Below are positions 55,663-64,000 of a stretch of 64,000 nucleotides of DNA, in pieces. The stretch's first letter is position 1, and the number at the start of each line of letters is the position of its first letter. Source of the DNA: Pleomorphomonas oryzae DSM 16300 (GTDB taxonomy: Bacteria > Pseudomonadota > Alphaproteobacteria > Rhizobiales > Pleomorphomonadaceae); NCBI RefSeq assembly GCF_000422965.1, contig NZ_AUHB01000013.1:1-64000 (forward strand). The letters are read 5' to 3'. Under the pieces are notes generated by a model. That model was not told the origin of the DNA. It saw nothing but the letters and a program-made list of their open reading frames with translations, and made no database searches. The position numbers and the translations under genes were made by a program.

Positions 55663-56753
55663 GGCAGGGCTTCTCCCATTGTACCTGGTGTTTCGGGGAC
55701 GGCGATGCGGATGCGCGCCGCCATGTTGGGCCTGAGGCCATCAGGCGGGTCGACGAGGATGAGCCGAAGCCCGATGGTGCCTTTCTCCGCCGAGGCGACC
55801 GGCGCGATCCGCTGGAGTTCGACGGCGAAGGGCCGGTCTGGAAAGCCATCCAGCACCGCCTCGCCGCGCAGGCCGGCACGGAGCCACGGAAGATTGGTCT
55901 CCGCCACGTCGGCGTCGATCACCAGGCCGGTGGTGTCGGTCAATGCCAGAAGGCTCTGGCTTTCCCGAACGCTGTCGGTGCGGGCGAGAACGGTATCGCC
56001 GATGTGGGCGTTGAGCTGGGTGACGGTGCCGGCAAAGGGCGCCCGCACCGTCATCTCGTCGAGCTGTTCCTCGGCGACGCGGATGGCGAGATCGGCCCGC
56101 ACCGCCTCCTGCCGGCCCTGCGCGACGGCGTTGAGCGCGCTCTTCCAGCCCGTTTCGGCTTCTTCCAGGTCCTTCTTGGAGGTCGCTTCGCTGCGCGCCA
56201 GAATTTCGCTACGGCGAAGCGTCGCCACTGCCTGTGCCAATGCGATCTGCCGCGCCGCGACCACCAGATCGGCCGAAACCTTGGCGGCCTTGGCCTGTTC
56301 GAGCGCAAGCCGGGCGCTGACGTTGTCCAGCGTCACCAAGAGCTGGCCGGCCTCTACCCGATCGCCAACATCGACCGAGATGCCGGTGATCCGTCCCTCG
56401 TATTTGGCAAAGACGTGGGTCAGTCGTGGCGCGATGACATAGCCCGAGCCGGTCATTTCACGGGCGGCGGCCGGTGCTTTGGCAGGCGGCGATGACGCGT
56501 CAGGCGCGGCGGAAAGCACCGTTGCCGGGGCCGCAAGCCGGGCCGCGTCCGGTTGGCCTTGCAGCACCGCCCTGATGTCGCCGAACGTGCCCGGCCAGAC
56601 CAGGACAGCGACAACGGGGACGGCCACCACGACGACGCCGGCCACCCAGCGAATAGCTTTGCGGCGAGGCGCGGGCGTCTCTGGCATCGGCGCCAGAGAC
56701 AGCGATTTGAGCGCTTCGGTGAGTTGGCGATCGTGTTCGGTGAGCGTGTTCAT
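55659..56753 (-). CDS. periplasmic adaptor (HlyD/MacA-like membrane fusion protein)
   Basis: A 364-residue adaptor with one N-terminal membrane segment (about 35-55), a lipoyl-like domain (GRITGISVDVGDRVEAGQLL), a helical hairpin of about 80 residues rich in Ala/Glu/Arg, and a beta-barrel. The second lipoyl half is VRAPFAGTVTQLNAHIGDTV. It would link the permeases to substrate capture or to an outer-membrane channel; no TolC-like gene is nearby. The ATG at 56753 has a weak ribosome site, and an in-frame GTG at 56798 is possible. It lies 94 bases after the AraC-type gene. Confidence 0.87.
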   Translation of the reverse strand: MNTLTEHDRQLTEALKSLSLAPMPETPAPRRKAIRWVAGVVVVAVPVVAVLVWPGTFGDIRAVLQGQPDAARLAAPATVLSAAPDASSPPAKAPAAAREMTGSGYVIAPRLTHVFAKYEGRITGISVDVGDRVEAGQLLVTLDNVSARLALEQAKAAKVSADLVVAARQIALAQAVATLRRSEILARSEATSKKDLEEAETGWKSALNAVAQGRQEAVRADLAIRVAEEQLDEMTVRAPFAGTVTQLNAHIGDTVLARTDSVRESQSLLALTDTTGLVIDADVAETNLPWLRAGLRGEAVLDGFPDRPFAVELQRIAPVASAEKGTIGLRLILVDPPDGLRPNMAARIRIAVPETPGTMGEALP

Positions 56754-56847
56754 GCCGGCAACATGAACCCGCCGATGCCCGGCCTCGACCTTGAACACGA
56801 TCCCGAACGTCCTCGATCGCGATCGAGAACCTCGGAAGCCATCGCTG

Positions 56848-57618
56848 TTACTTGAAATAGCGGCCGGGCGTCGTTCCGAACTGGGCCTGGAACGCTTCGA
56901 TGAAGGCGCTCACCGTCTCATAGCCGAGATCGAGGGCGACAGTGGTCACCGGGTTGCCCTCCGCCAGCATTTCCAGCGACCGCAGCAGCATCACGCGCCG
57001 CCGCCAGGCGGAGAAGGTCAGGCCCGTTTCCTCGGTGAAACGCCGGCTGAGGCTGCGCGGGGCGATGCCGGCCCAGGCGGCCCATTCCGGCATCCGCCGC
57101 CTTTCGGCACCCCCCTCGGCGATCGCCTGGGCGATGCGCCGCAGCCGAGCATCCCTGGGCATCGGCAGCTCCAGATCCTCTTCCGGCGCCGCGGCGATCT
57201 CGTCCAGAATGACGCGGGCGATGTTGATCTCGGCCGGCGACAGCGGCTTGTCGTCCCAGCCGGCGGCGCGGGCGACCGCCTCGTTCAAGAGACCCGACAG
57301 GCGGATGACGCGCGGCGCCCCGGGCAAGGCATCGCAAGCCTCCTCAGCCACATAGACGCTCCAGCCCTGAAAGCTGCCGTGCGAGATGAAGTCGTGCTCG
57401 ACATGCGGCGGCAGCCATACCGCATTGACTGGCGGAATAAGCCAGCGGCTCTGATCGGTACGGATGCTGACAACGCCGCGCAACGTGCCGAGCAGTTGCC
57501 CTCGCCCATGGCTGTGCCGTTCCGTATGCCGCACGCCGGCCTGCCGGCGGCTGGTCGCCAACAGGATCGGCGCCTCAGTGGACTGCAGCAGGAGGGGATC
57601 GATGAGAAAATCGGTCAT
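56848..57618 (-). CDS. AraC-family transcriptional regulator
   Basis: A 256-residue regulator: an N-terminal cupin sensor domain (about 20-95, RHTERHSHGRGQLLGTLRGV, LPPHVEHDF) and a C-terminal double helix-turn-helix (about 160-256, ending LGYETVSAFIEAFQAQFGTTPGRYF). The cupin-first AraC type resembles NimR/YdiP regulators of efflux. It precedes the export cassette on the same strand and is divergent from the SnoaL-like gene, so control of one or both is likely. Confidence 0.9.
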   Translation of the reverse strand: MTDFLIDPLLLQSTEAPILLATSRRQAGVRHTERHSHGRGQLLGTLRGVVSIRTDQSRWLIPPVNAVWLPPHVEHDFISHGSFQGWSVYVAEEACDALPGAPRVIRLSGLLNEAVARAAGWDDKPLSPAEINIARVILDEIAAAPEEDLELPMPRDARLRRIAQAIAEGGAERRRMPEWAAWAGIAPRSLSRRFTEETGLTFSAWRRRVMLLRSLEMLAEGNPVTTVALDLGYETVSAFIEAFQAQFGTTPGRYFK

Positions 57619-57711
57619 AGCCTCAAAGCCGTATTGAATTGCCCCGATACGTTAGCGGCGCAACGACCAGCCGGCTAGTCTCCGCATATCCAAGGCGGAC
57701 AGGAGCCAGCG

Positions 57712-58131
57712 ATGACCACGGATAGCCCACTCACCACCAGCGAAGTCCACGACCTGTTGCGGCGGCTGTTCGCCGCCTTCACCGACCCCACGACCAAGCC
57801 GGAGACCTTTGCTGAGCTGCTGACGCCCGACTACGTCCAGCGCGTCGATGGCAAGGAGCTCGACTATGCCGGCTTTCTCACCCACAGCGCCGCCCTTCAG
57901 GCAAGCCTCGCGTCTAGCCGCGTCACCTTCGAGCACATCGTTACCGACGGCCGCGCCGCCGCGACGGTGCATATCGCCGAGGCCGTGAAGACCAACGGCG
58001 ACCGCATCCGCCTCAAGGTCATCGCCTACTATGAGTTTCGCGACGGGCGCATCAGTCTGGTGGACGAACTCACCCACCTCATGGACGGCGCGGACCAGGA
58101 TCGGGACTTGGGATCGAGACTACAGCCTTGA
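57712..58131 (+). CDS. SnoaL/NTF2-like small protein
   Basis: A 139-residue protein with the NTF2-like cone fold suggested by an N-terminal helix pair (VHDLLRRLFAAFTDPTTKPE), ELLTPDYVQRVDGKELDYAGFLTH, and C-terminal strands RLKVIAYYEFRDGRISLVDELTHLM. Such proteins act as isomerases, hydrolases or ligand binders; the activity here is unknown. The ATG has AGGAG 8 bases upstream. It is divergent from the AraC-type gene with a 93-base gap. Confidence 0.82.
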   Translation: MTTDSPLTTSEVHDLLRRLFAAFTDPTTKPETFAELLTPDYVQRVDGKELDYAGFLTHSAALQASLASSRVTFEHIVTDGRAAATVHIAEAVKTNGDRIRLKVIAYYEFRDGRISLVDELTHLMDGADQDRDLGSRLQP

Positions 58132-58203
58132 TGGCGGCGATTTTCGCCTTATGCGACTGTTGCACGGCCAACAGGACAACCATCAAACCTTGGCAGGGTC
58201 ACA

Positions 58204-58512
58204 ATGACGCACACAGCGAAGGTTCTTCTCCACTGGTTGGTAAGTGGCCCTCCGGCCCATTCAGCCCGTGGCCAGCTGTTCTCGTTACCCGCTCGCTTCG
58301 ATCACCAAGGCGAAGACTGGGCGCATAACGCCTGGAGTCTCGTTCTCAACGTCGAAGGGGCGCCTGATGATCGAGGCTACCAAGTCGGAACAGCAAGGTT
58401 TCTGACGCCCAATGCACCCCATGCTTGGCTATCGCAAGGTGCTCGGTTCGTCCTTTTTGAAGGCCGACTTGCGCTTGCCGAGGGGGAAGTCACTCGGGTT
58501 GAGGGCGACTGA
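58204..58512 (+). CDS. hypothetical protein, beta-rich, about 100 residues
   Basis: A 102-residue protein with an AGGG ribosome site 7 bases before its ATG. It has no signal peptide or membrane segment. The pattern of short strands (NAWSLVLNVEGAP, YQVGTARFLTPNAPH, ARFVLFEGRLALAEGEVTRV) suggests a small beta-barrel such as the elongation-factor-Tu domain-like fold. It follows the SnoaL-like gene by 72 bases. I do not recognise a family. Confidence 0.6.
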   Translation: MTHTAKVLLHWLVSGPPAHSARGQLFSLPARFDHQGEDWAHNAWSLVLNVEGAPDDRGYQVGTARFLTPNAPHAWLSQGARFVLFEGRLALAEGEVTRVEGD

Positions 58513-58853
58513 AGAGATAAAAGATCTGGCTCACTCGATCCGGCGGCGGCAGCTTTCCGCCCAGGCTTGGCCGCCCCCCCCCGCAAAATAAGTAGTTATT
58601 TCCTGCATCACCCTCTGCGGCAAAAGGGCCCGCTCACTGCGCCGAAGCGGCATTCCGGCCCTCTCCGTTAATCTTTCAAAGGAAAAAATACGTCGTTTCT
58701 GCGGATGGGCGCCCCAATTCCTAAAGCGCAGCAAACAGAGCGCTTTCAGCAAGTCGTTCAAAATCTTACCGAATTCTTGCGAGGGAGTTAGGCGTTTTTT
58801 AAACGGCTTGATTTAGGATGCTCTTCTGAAGGTCAGATTTGTGTGAGAGTAGA
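58513..58853. other. intergenic region upstream of sciP
   Basis: 341 bases. The right end has the CtrA-type box (58788-58802) and an AT-rich stretch leading into sciP. A run of 8 C (near 58573) and a 76-codon minus-strand frame (58531-58761) with no ribosome site are not taken as features. Confidence 0.5.
58788..58802 (+). promoter_or_regulatory. CtrA-binding site upstream of sciP
   Basis: TTAG-N7-TTAA (58788-58791 and 58799-58802) differs at one base from the CtrA consensus TTAA-N7-TTAA. It lies 51 bases before the sciP start codon. CtrA activates sciP in Caulobacter, so the placement fits. Confidence 0.65.
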
Positions 58854-59129
58854 ATGACCGAGCAGATGCGTCCGCGCGTAAAATACGTCATAGGGCCTGA
58901 TGGTAGCCCGCTGACGATTGCCGATTTACCACCCGAGGGCACCCAGCGTTGGGTGATCCGCCGCAAGGCCGAGGTGGTAGCTGCCGTCCGTGGCGGCCTC
59001 CTGTCTTTGGAGGAAGCCTGCAAGCGCTACACCCTTACGGTCGAAGAGTTCCTGTCCTGGCAGCAGTCGATCGACAAGCACGGGCTTGCCGGCCTTCGGG
59101 CGACGCGGGTTCAGCAATATCGCCCCTAA
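58854..59129 (+). CDS. sciP: CtrA inhibitor SciP (DUF1153)
   Basis: A 91-residue DNA-binding protein with the highly conserved SciP core RPRVKYVIGPDGSPLTIADL then RWVIRRKAEVVAAVRGGLLS, EEACKRYTLTVEEFLSWQ and GLAGLRATRVQQYRP. In Caulobacter it blocks CtrA-dependent transcription in swarmer cells. The helix-turn-helix (about 38-75) is the trihelical DNA-binding part. The ATG at 58854 matches the family start MTEQ. A strong terminator follows, separating it from the fliF operon, whose CtrA-type site SciP may regulate. Confidence 0.95.
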   Translation: MTEQMRPRVKYVIGPDGSPLTIADLPPEGTQRWVIRRKAEVVAAVRGGLLSLEEACKRYTLTVEEFLSWQQSIDKHGLAGLRATRVQQYRP

Positions 59130-59154
59130 CCGGGTTTTTCGATTGTCCTTTTCC

Positions 59155-59197
59155 AAAGGCGACCGATCCCCAGCGGATCGGTCGCCTTTGCCTTTTT
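59155..59197 (+). terminator. rho-independent terminator after sciP
   Basis: A perfect 15-bp stem (59155-59169 with 59175-59189; AAAGGCGACCGATCC / GGATCGGTCGCCTTT) with a 5-base loop is followed by GCCTTTTTGG. It isolates sciP from fliF. Confidence 0.93.
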
Positions 59198-59302
59198 GGG
59201 CAAATTTCGCCACACCCGGCAAAAAATGCCGTGAATAATGCAAATCTTCATAAACCGGTTTTGGCGGTTTTCCGGCATTCGACGTCGACGAGCCGTCGGG
59301 CG

Positions 59303-59317
59303 TTAATAACTTGTTTA
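59303..59317 (+). promoter_or_regulatory. CtrA-binding site upstream of fliF
   Basis: TTAA-N7-TTTA (59303-59306 and 59314-59317) followed by CC differs at one base from the CtrA consensus. It lies 84 bases before the preferred fliF start and 45 bases before the alternative ATG. The fliF operon of Caulobacter is a CtrA-controlled early flagellar operon. Confidence 0.6.
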
Positions 59318-59400
59318 CCATAAGCGTGTGGAAGTAATTGCCGCGTTGGTCCGCGGCGGCGATGACGATTCACGCCGCGTCGAACAATGGGGAAAGCGGC

Positions 59401-61110
59401 GTGGGTGGTTTTGGAGAATTCGTAAAGAGCCTGGGACCAAGTCGGCTGGCGGCCATGGGCGCCGTCGCGCTGGGCCTTGTCGGCTTCTTCGTCTTCATCG
59501 TGCTCCGTTTCTCGGCCATCCAGCAGGTGCCGCTCTACACCGGCCTCAGCCTCGACGATTCCGCGGCCATCGCCCAGCAGCTCACCTCGGCCGGCACCGC
59601 CTTCACGCTCAAGGACAACGGCACCACCATCCTGGTCGACGAGACCAAGCTCGATCAGACGCGCATGACGCTGGCCCAGCAGGGTCTGCCGGCCGGCGAC
59701 AGCGTCGGCTACGAGATCTTCGACAAGACCGACGCGCTCGGCACCACCTCCTTCGTGCAGTCGGTCAACGCGCTGCGCGCCCTGGAAGGCGAGCTGTCGC
59801 GCACCATCCGCACCATCCGCCAGGTCGATCAGGCGCGCGTCCATCTGGTGCTGCCGGAGAAGCAGCTGTTCAAGAAGGACGAGCAGAAGCCCACCGCCTC
59901 CATCGTGCTGAAGACGCGCGGCACCCTCGATCCCGGCCAGATCCGCGCCATCCAGCACCTGGTGTCCTCCGCGGTCCCAGGCCTCGATCCGTCGCGCATT
60001 TCGGTGATCGACGAGACGGGCCGCCTGCTCGCCCAGGGCAGCGGCGACGAAAACAGCGCCTCCTTCCTTGCCTCCAACGCCGACGAACGAACCTCCACCT
60101 TCCAGAACCAGGTGGAGGGCCGCGTCCGCGACATCGTCGAAAGCGTGGTGGGCGCCGGGAGAGCCCGCGTCCGCGTCGCCGCCGAGCTCGATTTCAACCG
60201 CGTGCAGGAAACGCAGGACACCTTCGATCCCAACAGCCAGGTCGTCCGCTCCACCCAGACGCGCGAGGAAAAGTCGCTGAGCCAGGACAATCAGGGCAAC
60301 CCGCCCGTCTCGGCCGGCAACCAGATCCCCAACGCCAACCAGCAGCAGACCCCCAACGCCTCGCAGACCTCGGACAACGCCCAGACCACCGAGGAAACGG
60401 TCAACTACGAGATCTCCAAGACCACCCGCACCCAGGTGTCGGAAGTGGGCGGCGTCAAGCGCCTGTCGGTCGCCGTGCTGGTCGACGGCCGTTACACGCC
60501 GGATGCCAAGGGCGTCATGGTCTACGCGCCGCGCCCGCAGGCCGAGCTCGACCAGATCACCGCGCTGGTGCGCACCGCCATGGGCTTCGACGACAAGCGC
60601 GGCGACCAGCTGCAGGTGGTCAACCTCCAATTCGCCGACAGCCCGCCCGGCCCGGCCGACCTTGCCACCGCGCCCGCCTCGATGTTCGACTTCTCGCGCG
60701 AAGACATCATGCGCTTTGCCGAGATGGGCGTGCTGATCCTGGTGACGCTCCTGGTTCTGCTGTTTGCCGTCCGGCCGCTGATCCGCCGCATCCTCGGCTC
60801 CGACATCGACGACGAGACGCTGCCGGCCATCACCTCCGCCCTCAGCGAGGCGCAGGCTGCCGGTCGTAACGCCGTGAGGGTGATGTTCGACGCTGACGGC
60901 AAGCCGATGGTCGTCGGTCCCGATGGCGTCGAGACTGCGGCCGCCACGTCGGAAGTACCTGCCCTTCCCAATGACACTCGCATCGAGAGCGCCAGGGCGG
61001 TCGGCGCCCAGCAGCTCGACCAGGTGCGCAAGGTGGGCGATCTCGTCAACGACAATCCCAACGAAGCGGCGATCATCATTCGTAACTGGTTGTCGGAGGT
61101 TCCCGTCTAA
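59401..61110 (+). CDS. fliF: flagellar MS-ring protein FliF
   Basis: A 569-residue MS-ring subunit with two membrane segments (about 16-38 and 443-461) and a periplasmic ring-building region. The Gly/Asn-rich insert (about 300-345, NPPVSAGNQIPNANQQQTPN) is typical of alphaproteobacterial FliF. The C-terminus QLDQVRKVGDLVNDNPNEAA, then IIIRNWLSE, is the FliG-binding tail. The GTG at 59401 has GGGGAA 6 bases upstream and gives the family start GGFGEFVKSLGP; ATG 59362 without a ribosome site is the alternative. fliG begins at the next base. Confidence 0.94.
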   Translation: MGGFGEFVKSLGPSRLAAMGAVALGLVGFFVFIVLRFSAIQQVPLYTGLSLDDSAAIAQQLTSAGTAFTLKDNGTTILVDETKLDQTRMTLAQQGLPAGDSVGYEIFDKTDALGTTSFVQSVNALRALEGELSRTIRTIRQVDQARVHLVLPEKQLFKKDEQKPTASIVLKTRGTLDPGQIRAIQHLVSSAVPGLDPSRISVIDETGRLLAQGSGDENSASFLASNADERTSTFQNQVEGRVRDIVESVVGAGRARVRVAAELDFNRVQETQDTFDPNSQVVRSTQTREEKSLSQDNQGNPPVSAGNQIPNANQQQTPNASQTSDNAQTTEETVNYEISKTTRTQVSEVGGVKRLSVAVLVDGRYTPDAKGVMVYAPRPQAELDQITALVRTAMGFDDKRGDQLQVVNLQFADSPPGPADLATAPASMFDFSREDIMRFAEMGVLILVTLLVLLFAVRPLIRRILGSDIDDETLPAITSALSEAQAAGRNAVRVMFDADGKPMVVGPDGVETAAATSEVPALPNDTRIESARAVGAQQLDQVRKVGDLVNDNPNEAAIIIRNWLSEVPV

Positions 61111-62175
61111 ATGGCCCTTTCCCCGACCGCGCTGGTCGCCAAAGGCAACGCGCTCACCATTTCCTCGGACGGCGAGAACCGCGCCCTGAACGGCGCCGAA
61201 AAGGCCGCCGTGATGATGCTCGCCCTCGGTGACCGCTACGGCGGCCCCATCTGGAAGCTGCTCGACGAGATCGAGATCAAGCAGCTGTCCGTTGCCATGT
61301 CCAAGCTGGGGCCGATCACCCCCAACATGCTCGACGACCTGATGATCGAGTTCGTCACCCGCGTCTCCTCCTCCGGCGCGCTGATGGGCAACTACGACAC
61401 CACAGAGCGCCTGCTGCTCGCCGTGCTGCCGCAGGACAAGGTCAACGCCATCATGGACGAGATCCGTGGTCCGGCCGGCCGCAACATGTGGGAGAAGCTC
61501 TCCAACGTGCAGGAGAACGTGCTCGCCAACTACCTGAAGAACGAATACCCGCAGACCGTCGCCGTCGTTCTCTCCAAGATCAACTCCGACCACGCGGCGC
61601 GCGTCCTGTCCAAGCTGCCCGACGAATTCGCCCTCGAGGTGGTCGACCGCATGCTGAAGATGGAAGCGGTGCAGAAGGACATCCTGGAAAAGGTCGAGCA
61701 GACGCTGCGCGTCGAGTTCATGTCCAACCTCACCAACACCCAGCGCCGCGACGCCCACGAGCTAATGGCCGAGATCTTCAACTCCTTCGACCGCAACACC
61801 GAGGCGAAGTTCATCGCCGCCCTCGAAGAGCACAATCGCGACGCCGCCGACCGCATCAAGGCACTGATGTTCACCTTCGACGATCTCGGAAAGCTCGATC
61901 CGGGCGCTGCCCAGACGCTGCTGCGCCAGGTGGAAAAGGACAAGCTGGCGCTGGCGCTGAAGGGTGCCAAGGAAGGCGTGCGCGACTTCTTCTTCGCCAA
62001 CATGTCGGCCCGCGCCTCGGCCATGCTGAAGGAAGACATGGAAGCCATGGGCGCCGTCCGCCTGCGCGACGTCGACGAGGCCCAGGCCGCTCTCATCAAT
62101 CTCGCCAAGGATCTCGCCGCCAAGGGCGAGATCATGATTGCCAAGAACAAGGCCGAGGACGAGCTCGTCATGTGA
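61111..62175 (+). CDS. fliG: flagellar motor switch protein FliG
   Basis: A 354-residue switch protein with the three FliG domains. The N-terminal domain (about 25-105, [16 protein letters not shown]) binds FliF. The middle domain carries EYPQT (145-149), a variant of the EHPQT motif that binds FliM. The C-terminal domain (about 240-335, [34 protein letters not shown]) has the charged torque helix that meets MotA. His to Tyr in EHPQT is seen in some alphaproteobacteria. It starts at the base after fliF and is 29 bases before fliH. Confidence 0.97.
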   Translation: MALSPTALVAKGNALTISSDGENRALNGAEKAAVMMLALGDRYGGPIWKLLDEIEIKQLSVAMSKLGPITPNMLDDLMIEFVTRVSSSGALMGNYDTTERLLLAVLPQDKVNAIMDEIRGPAGRNMWEKLSNVQENVLANYLKNEYPQTVAVVLSKINSDHAARVLSKLPDEFALEVVDRMLKMEAVQKDILEKVEQTLRVEFMSNLTNTQRRDAHELMAEIFNSFDRNTEAKFIAALEEHNRDAADRIKALMFTFDDLGKLDPGAAQTLLRQVEKDKLALALKGAKEGVRDFFFANMSARASAMLKEDMEAMGAVRLRDVDEAQAALINLAKDLAAKGEIMIAKNKAEDELVM

Positions 62176-62204
62176 CGGCTCTCCTTGCGAAGGAGTAATT
62201 GCTT

Positions 62205-62888
62205 ATGGCGGCACCGGCCCGCTTCCTGTTCGACACCGACTTCTCGGCCCCGGCGCGTGATGACGCCGTGCCGGCCACCGTCATGCTGCCCGAGCCGGAG
62301 CATTTGGCGCGTCTTGCCGCGGCGGAAGCTGCCGCCTATGAGCGCGGCCTTGCTGCCGGCCGCGAAAGCGCCGAGGCGCAGGCCGCCGACCGCACCGCCC
62401 GTGAGGCCATGCGCCTGTCCGACGAGGCGCAGCGCCTTGCCAGCGCCGCCCAGTCGATCCTCGCCGTCCTCGACACCGAACGCGCCCGCATCGAGGCCGA
62501 CGCCATGCGTCTTGCCGAGACGGTGGCCATCAAGATCGCCGGCACGCTGGTGGAACGGCAGCCGCGCGAGCGCATCATCGGCCTTCTCAACGATTGTTTC
62601 GCGCCGTTGCGCGCCGCGCCGCATCTGGTGATCCGCCTGTCGGACGCCGATGCCGAGCCGATCCAGACCGAGTTGAAGCGCCTCGTCGCCGAGCGCGGCT
62701 TCGAAGGCCGCCTGGTGGTGCTGGGCGAACCCGGTATGGCGCGCGGCGACTGTCGCATTGAGTGGGCAGACGGTGGTATCGTGCTTGACCACGCTGCCAT
62801 CGTCGCCGGCATCGAAGCGGCGATCGCCCGCCACCTGCCGGCCCTTGACCCGGCCGACCCAACGTCCCAGAGCGGAGCTGCCCCATGA
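62205..62888 (+). CDS. fliH: flagellar export ATPase regulator FliH
   Basis: A 227-residue FliH (called FlbE in Caulobacter). It binds the FliI ATPase and helps deliver export substrates. An Ala-rich coiled coil is at about 45-110 (AAYERGLAAGRESAEAQAADR repeats of AxxxG type), followed by the C-terminal FliI-binding domain ending CRIEWADGGIVLDHAAIVAG. The ATG at 62205 has AAGGAG 9 bases upstream; TTG 62199 lies too close to that site. The stop overlaps the fliN start by ATGA. Confidence 0.9.
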   Translation: MAAPARFLFDTDFSAPARDDAVPATVMLPEPEHLARLAAAEAAAYERGLAAGRESAEAQAADRTAREAMRLSDEAQRLASAAQSILAVLDTERARIEADAMRLAETVAIKIAGTLVERQPRERIIGLLNDCFAPLRAAPHLVIRLSDADAEPIQTELKRLVAERGFEGRLVVLGEPGMARGDCRIEWADGGIVLDHAAIVAGIEAAIARHLPALDPADPTSQSGAAP

Positions 62889-63229
62889 CCCCCGCCGACG
62901 AACCTTCGGGTATCGACCTCGAATCCCACAGCGCCGAACGCCGGCGCGGCGGCGATGAAGGCGAGGATCAGGCCATCACCCGCTCGGCCGCCGAGCTCGA
63001 GGCGGTGTTCGACGTTCCCGTGCGCGTTTCGGCCATTCTCGGCCGCGCCCGCATCGGCGTCGCCGACCTTCTTCAGCTCGCCCCCGGCTCCGTCCTGGAA
63101 CTCGACCGCAAGGTCGGCGAAGCCATCGATATCTATGTCAACGACCGCCTTGTCGCCCGTGGCGAAGTGGTGCTGGTCGAAGACAAGCTCGGCGTGACGA
63201 TGACCGAAATCGTCAAAGCCGAGCGCTGA
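62885..63229 (+). CDS. fliN: flagellar motor switch protein FliN
   Basis: A 114-residue FliN with the SpoA domain at about 40-110 (VFDVPVRVSAILGRARIGVA, LLQLAPGSVLELDRKVGEAI, VNDRLVARGEVVLVEDKLGV). FliN forms the lower C-ring with FliM and switches motor direction. The N-terminal 30 residues are acidic and of low complexity. It overlaps fliH by four bases and lies 14 bases before flbD. Confidence 0.95.
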   Translation: MTPADEPSGIDLESHSAERRRGGDEGEDQAITRSAAELEAVFDVPVRVSAILGRARIGVADLLQLAPGSVLELDRKVGEAIDIYVNDRLVARGEVVLVEDKLGVTMTEIVKAER

Positions 63230-63243
63230 CCGGAGACAGACCC

Positions 63244-64000
<757 letters not shown>

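Noticed and set aside
59248-61758. 836-residue minus-strand frame opposite fliF-fliG
   Set aside because: It is antisense to two clear flagellar genes; Leu/Gly/Asp/His-rich shadow.

Overview
The window is high-GC chromosomal DNA with the gene content of an alphaproteobacterium of the order Hyphomicrobiales (Rhizobiales). The signs are the CtrA-inhibitor gene sciP beside a Caulobacter-type fliF-fliG-fliH-fliN-flbD operon, a Rhizobiales-type porin, rhizobial-type intergenic palindromes, and an alphaproteobacterial 16S rRNA 5' end. A cowN gene, which protects nitrogenase from carbon monoxide, suggests a nitrogen fixer; a Pleomorphomonas-like organism would fit, but that is inference.

Layout. 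1-800: 5' end of an rRNA operon (minus strand) with its leader and a near-consensus promoter. 1031-5004: rmuC, then a leftward group of an MFS transporter, arfB and an ankyrin protein. 5360-14071: a periplasmic oxidative module of membrane PQQ glucose dehydrogenase, a Na+/H+ antiporter and the full cyoABCDE bo3 quinol oxidase. 14068-29715: housekeeping and accessory genes (LysE exporter, lipoprotein, NAD malic enzyme, cowN with its own sigma-54 promoter, chemoreceptor, YgiQ radical SAM protein, winged-helix regulator, flavoprotein, folD, M14-like deacylase, cysG). A family of hairpin repeats is scattered through the gaps of this part.

30130-42709: a uronate/pectin-oligosaccharide locus. A seven-gene leftward operon holds a GH105 unsaturated glycuronyl hydrolase, kduI, an 842-residue protein with the features of an undescribed toroid-type polysaccharide lyase, and a complete sugar ABC importer. 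A LacI regulator is divergent from it and kdgK lies nearby; the peroxide-defence pair ohr/ohrR sits between kdgK and the operon. Import would be followed by cytoplasmic cleavage (candidate lyase, GH105), isomerisation (KduI) and phosphorylation (KdgK). The dehydrogenase and aldolase steps are not in the window.

43212-49063: a DEAD-box helicase, an aldo/keto reductase, a porin behind a long AT-rich leader, and mnmA. 49367-64000: flagellar genes. fliK-flgD follow a sigma-54-type promoter; an AraC regulator and a four-gene ABC export cassette interrupt the cluster; then come sciP and fliF-fliG-fliH-fliN-flbD, which runs off the end. Candidate CtrA sites precede both sciP and fliF, and flbD encodes a sigma-54 activator, so most of the expected flagellar cascade (CtrA, SciP, FlbD, sigma-54) is visible in 15 kb.
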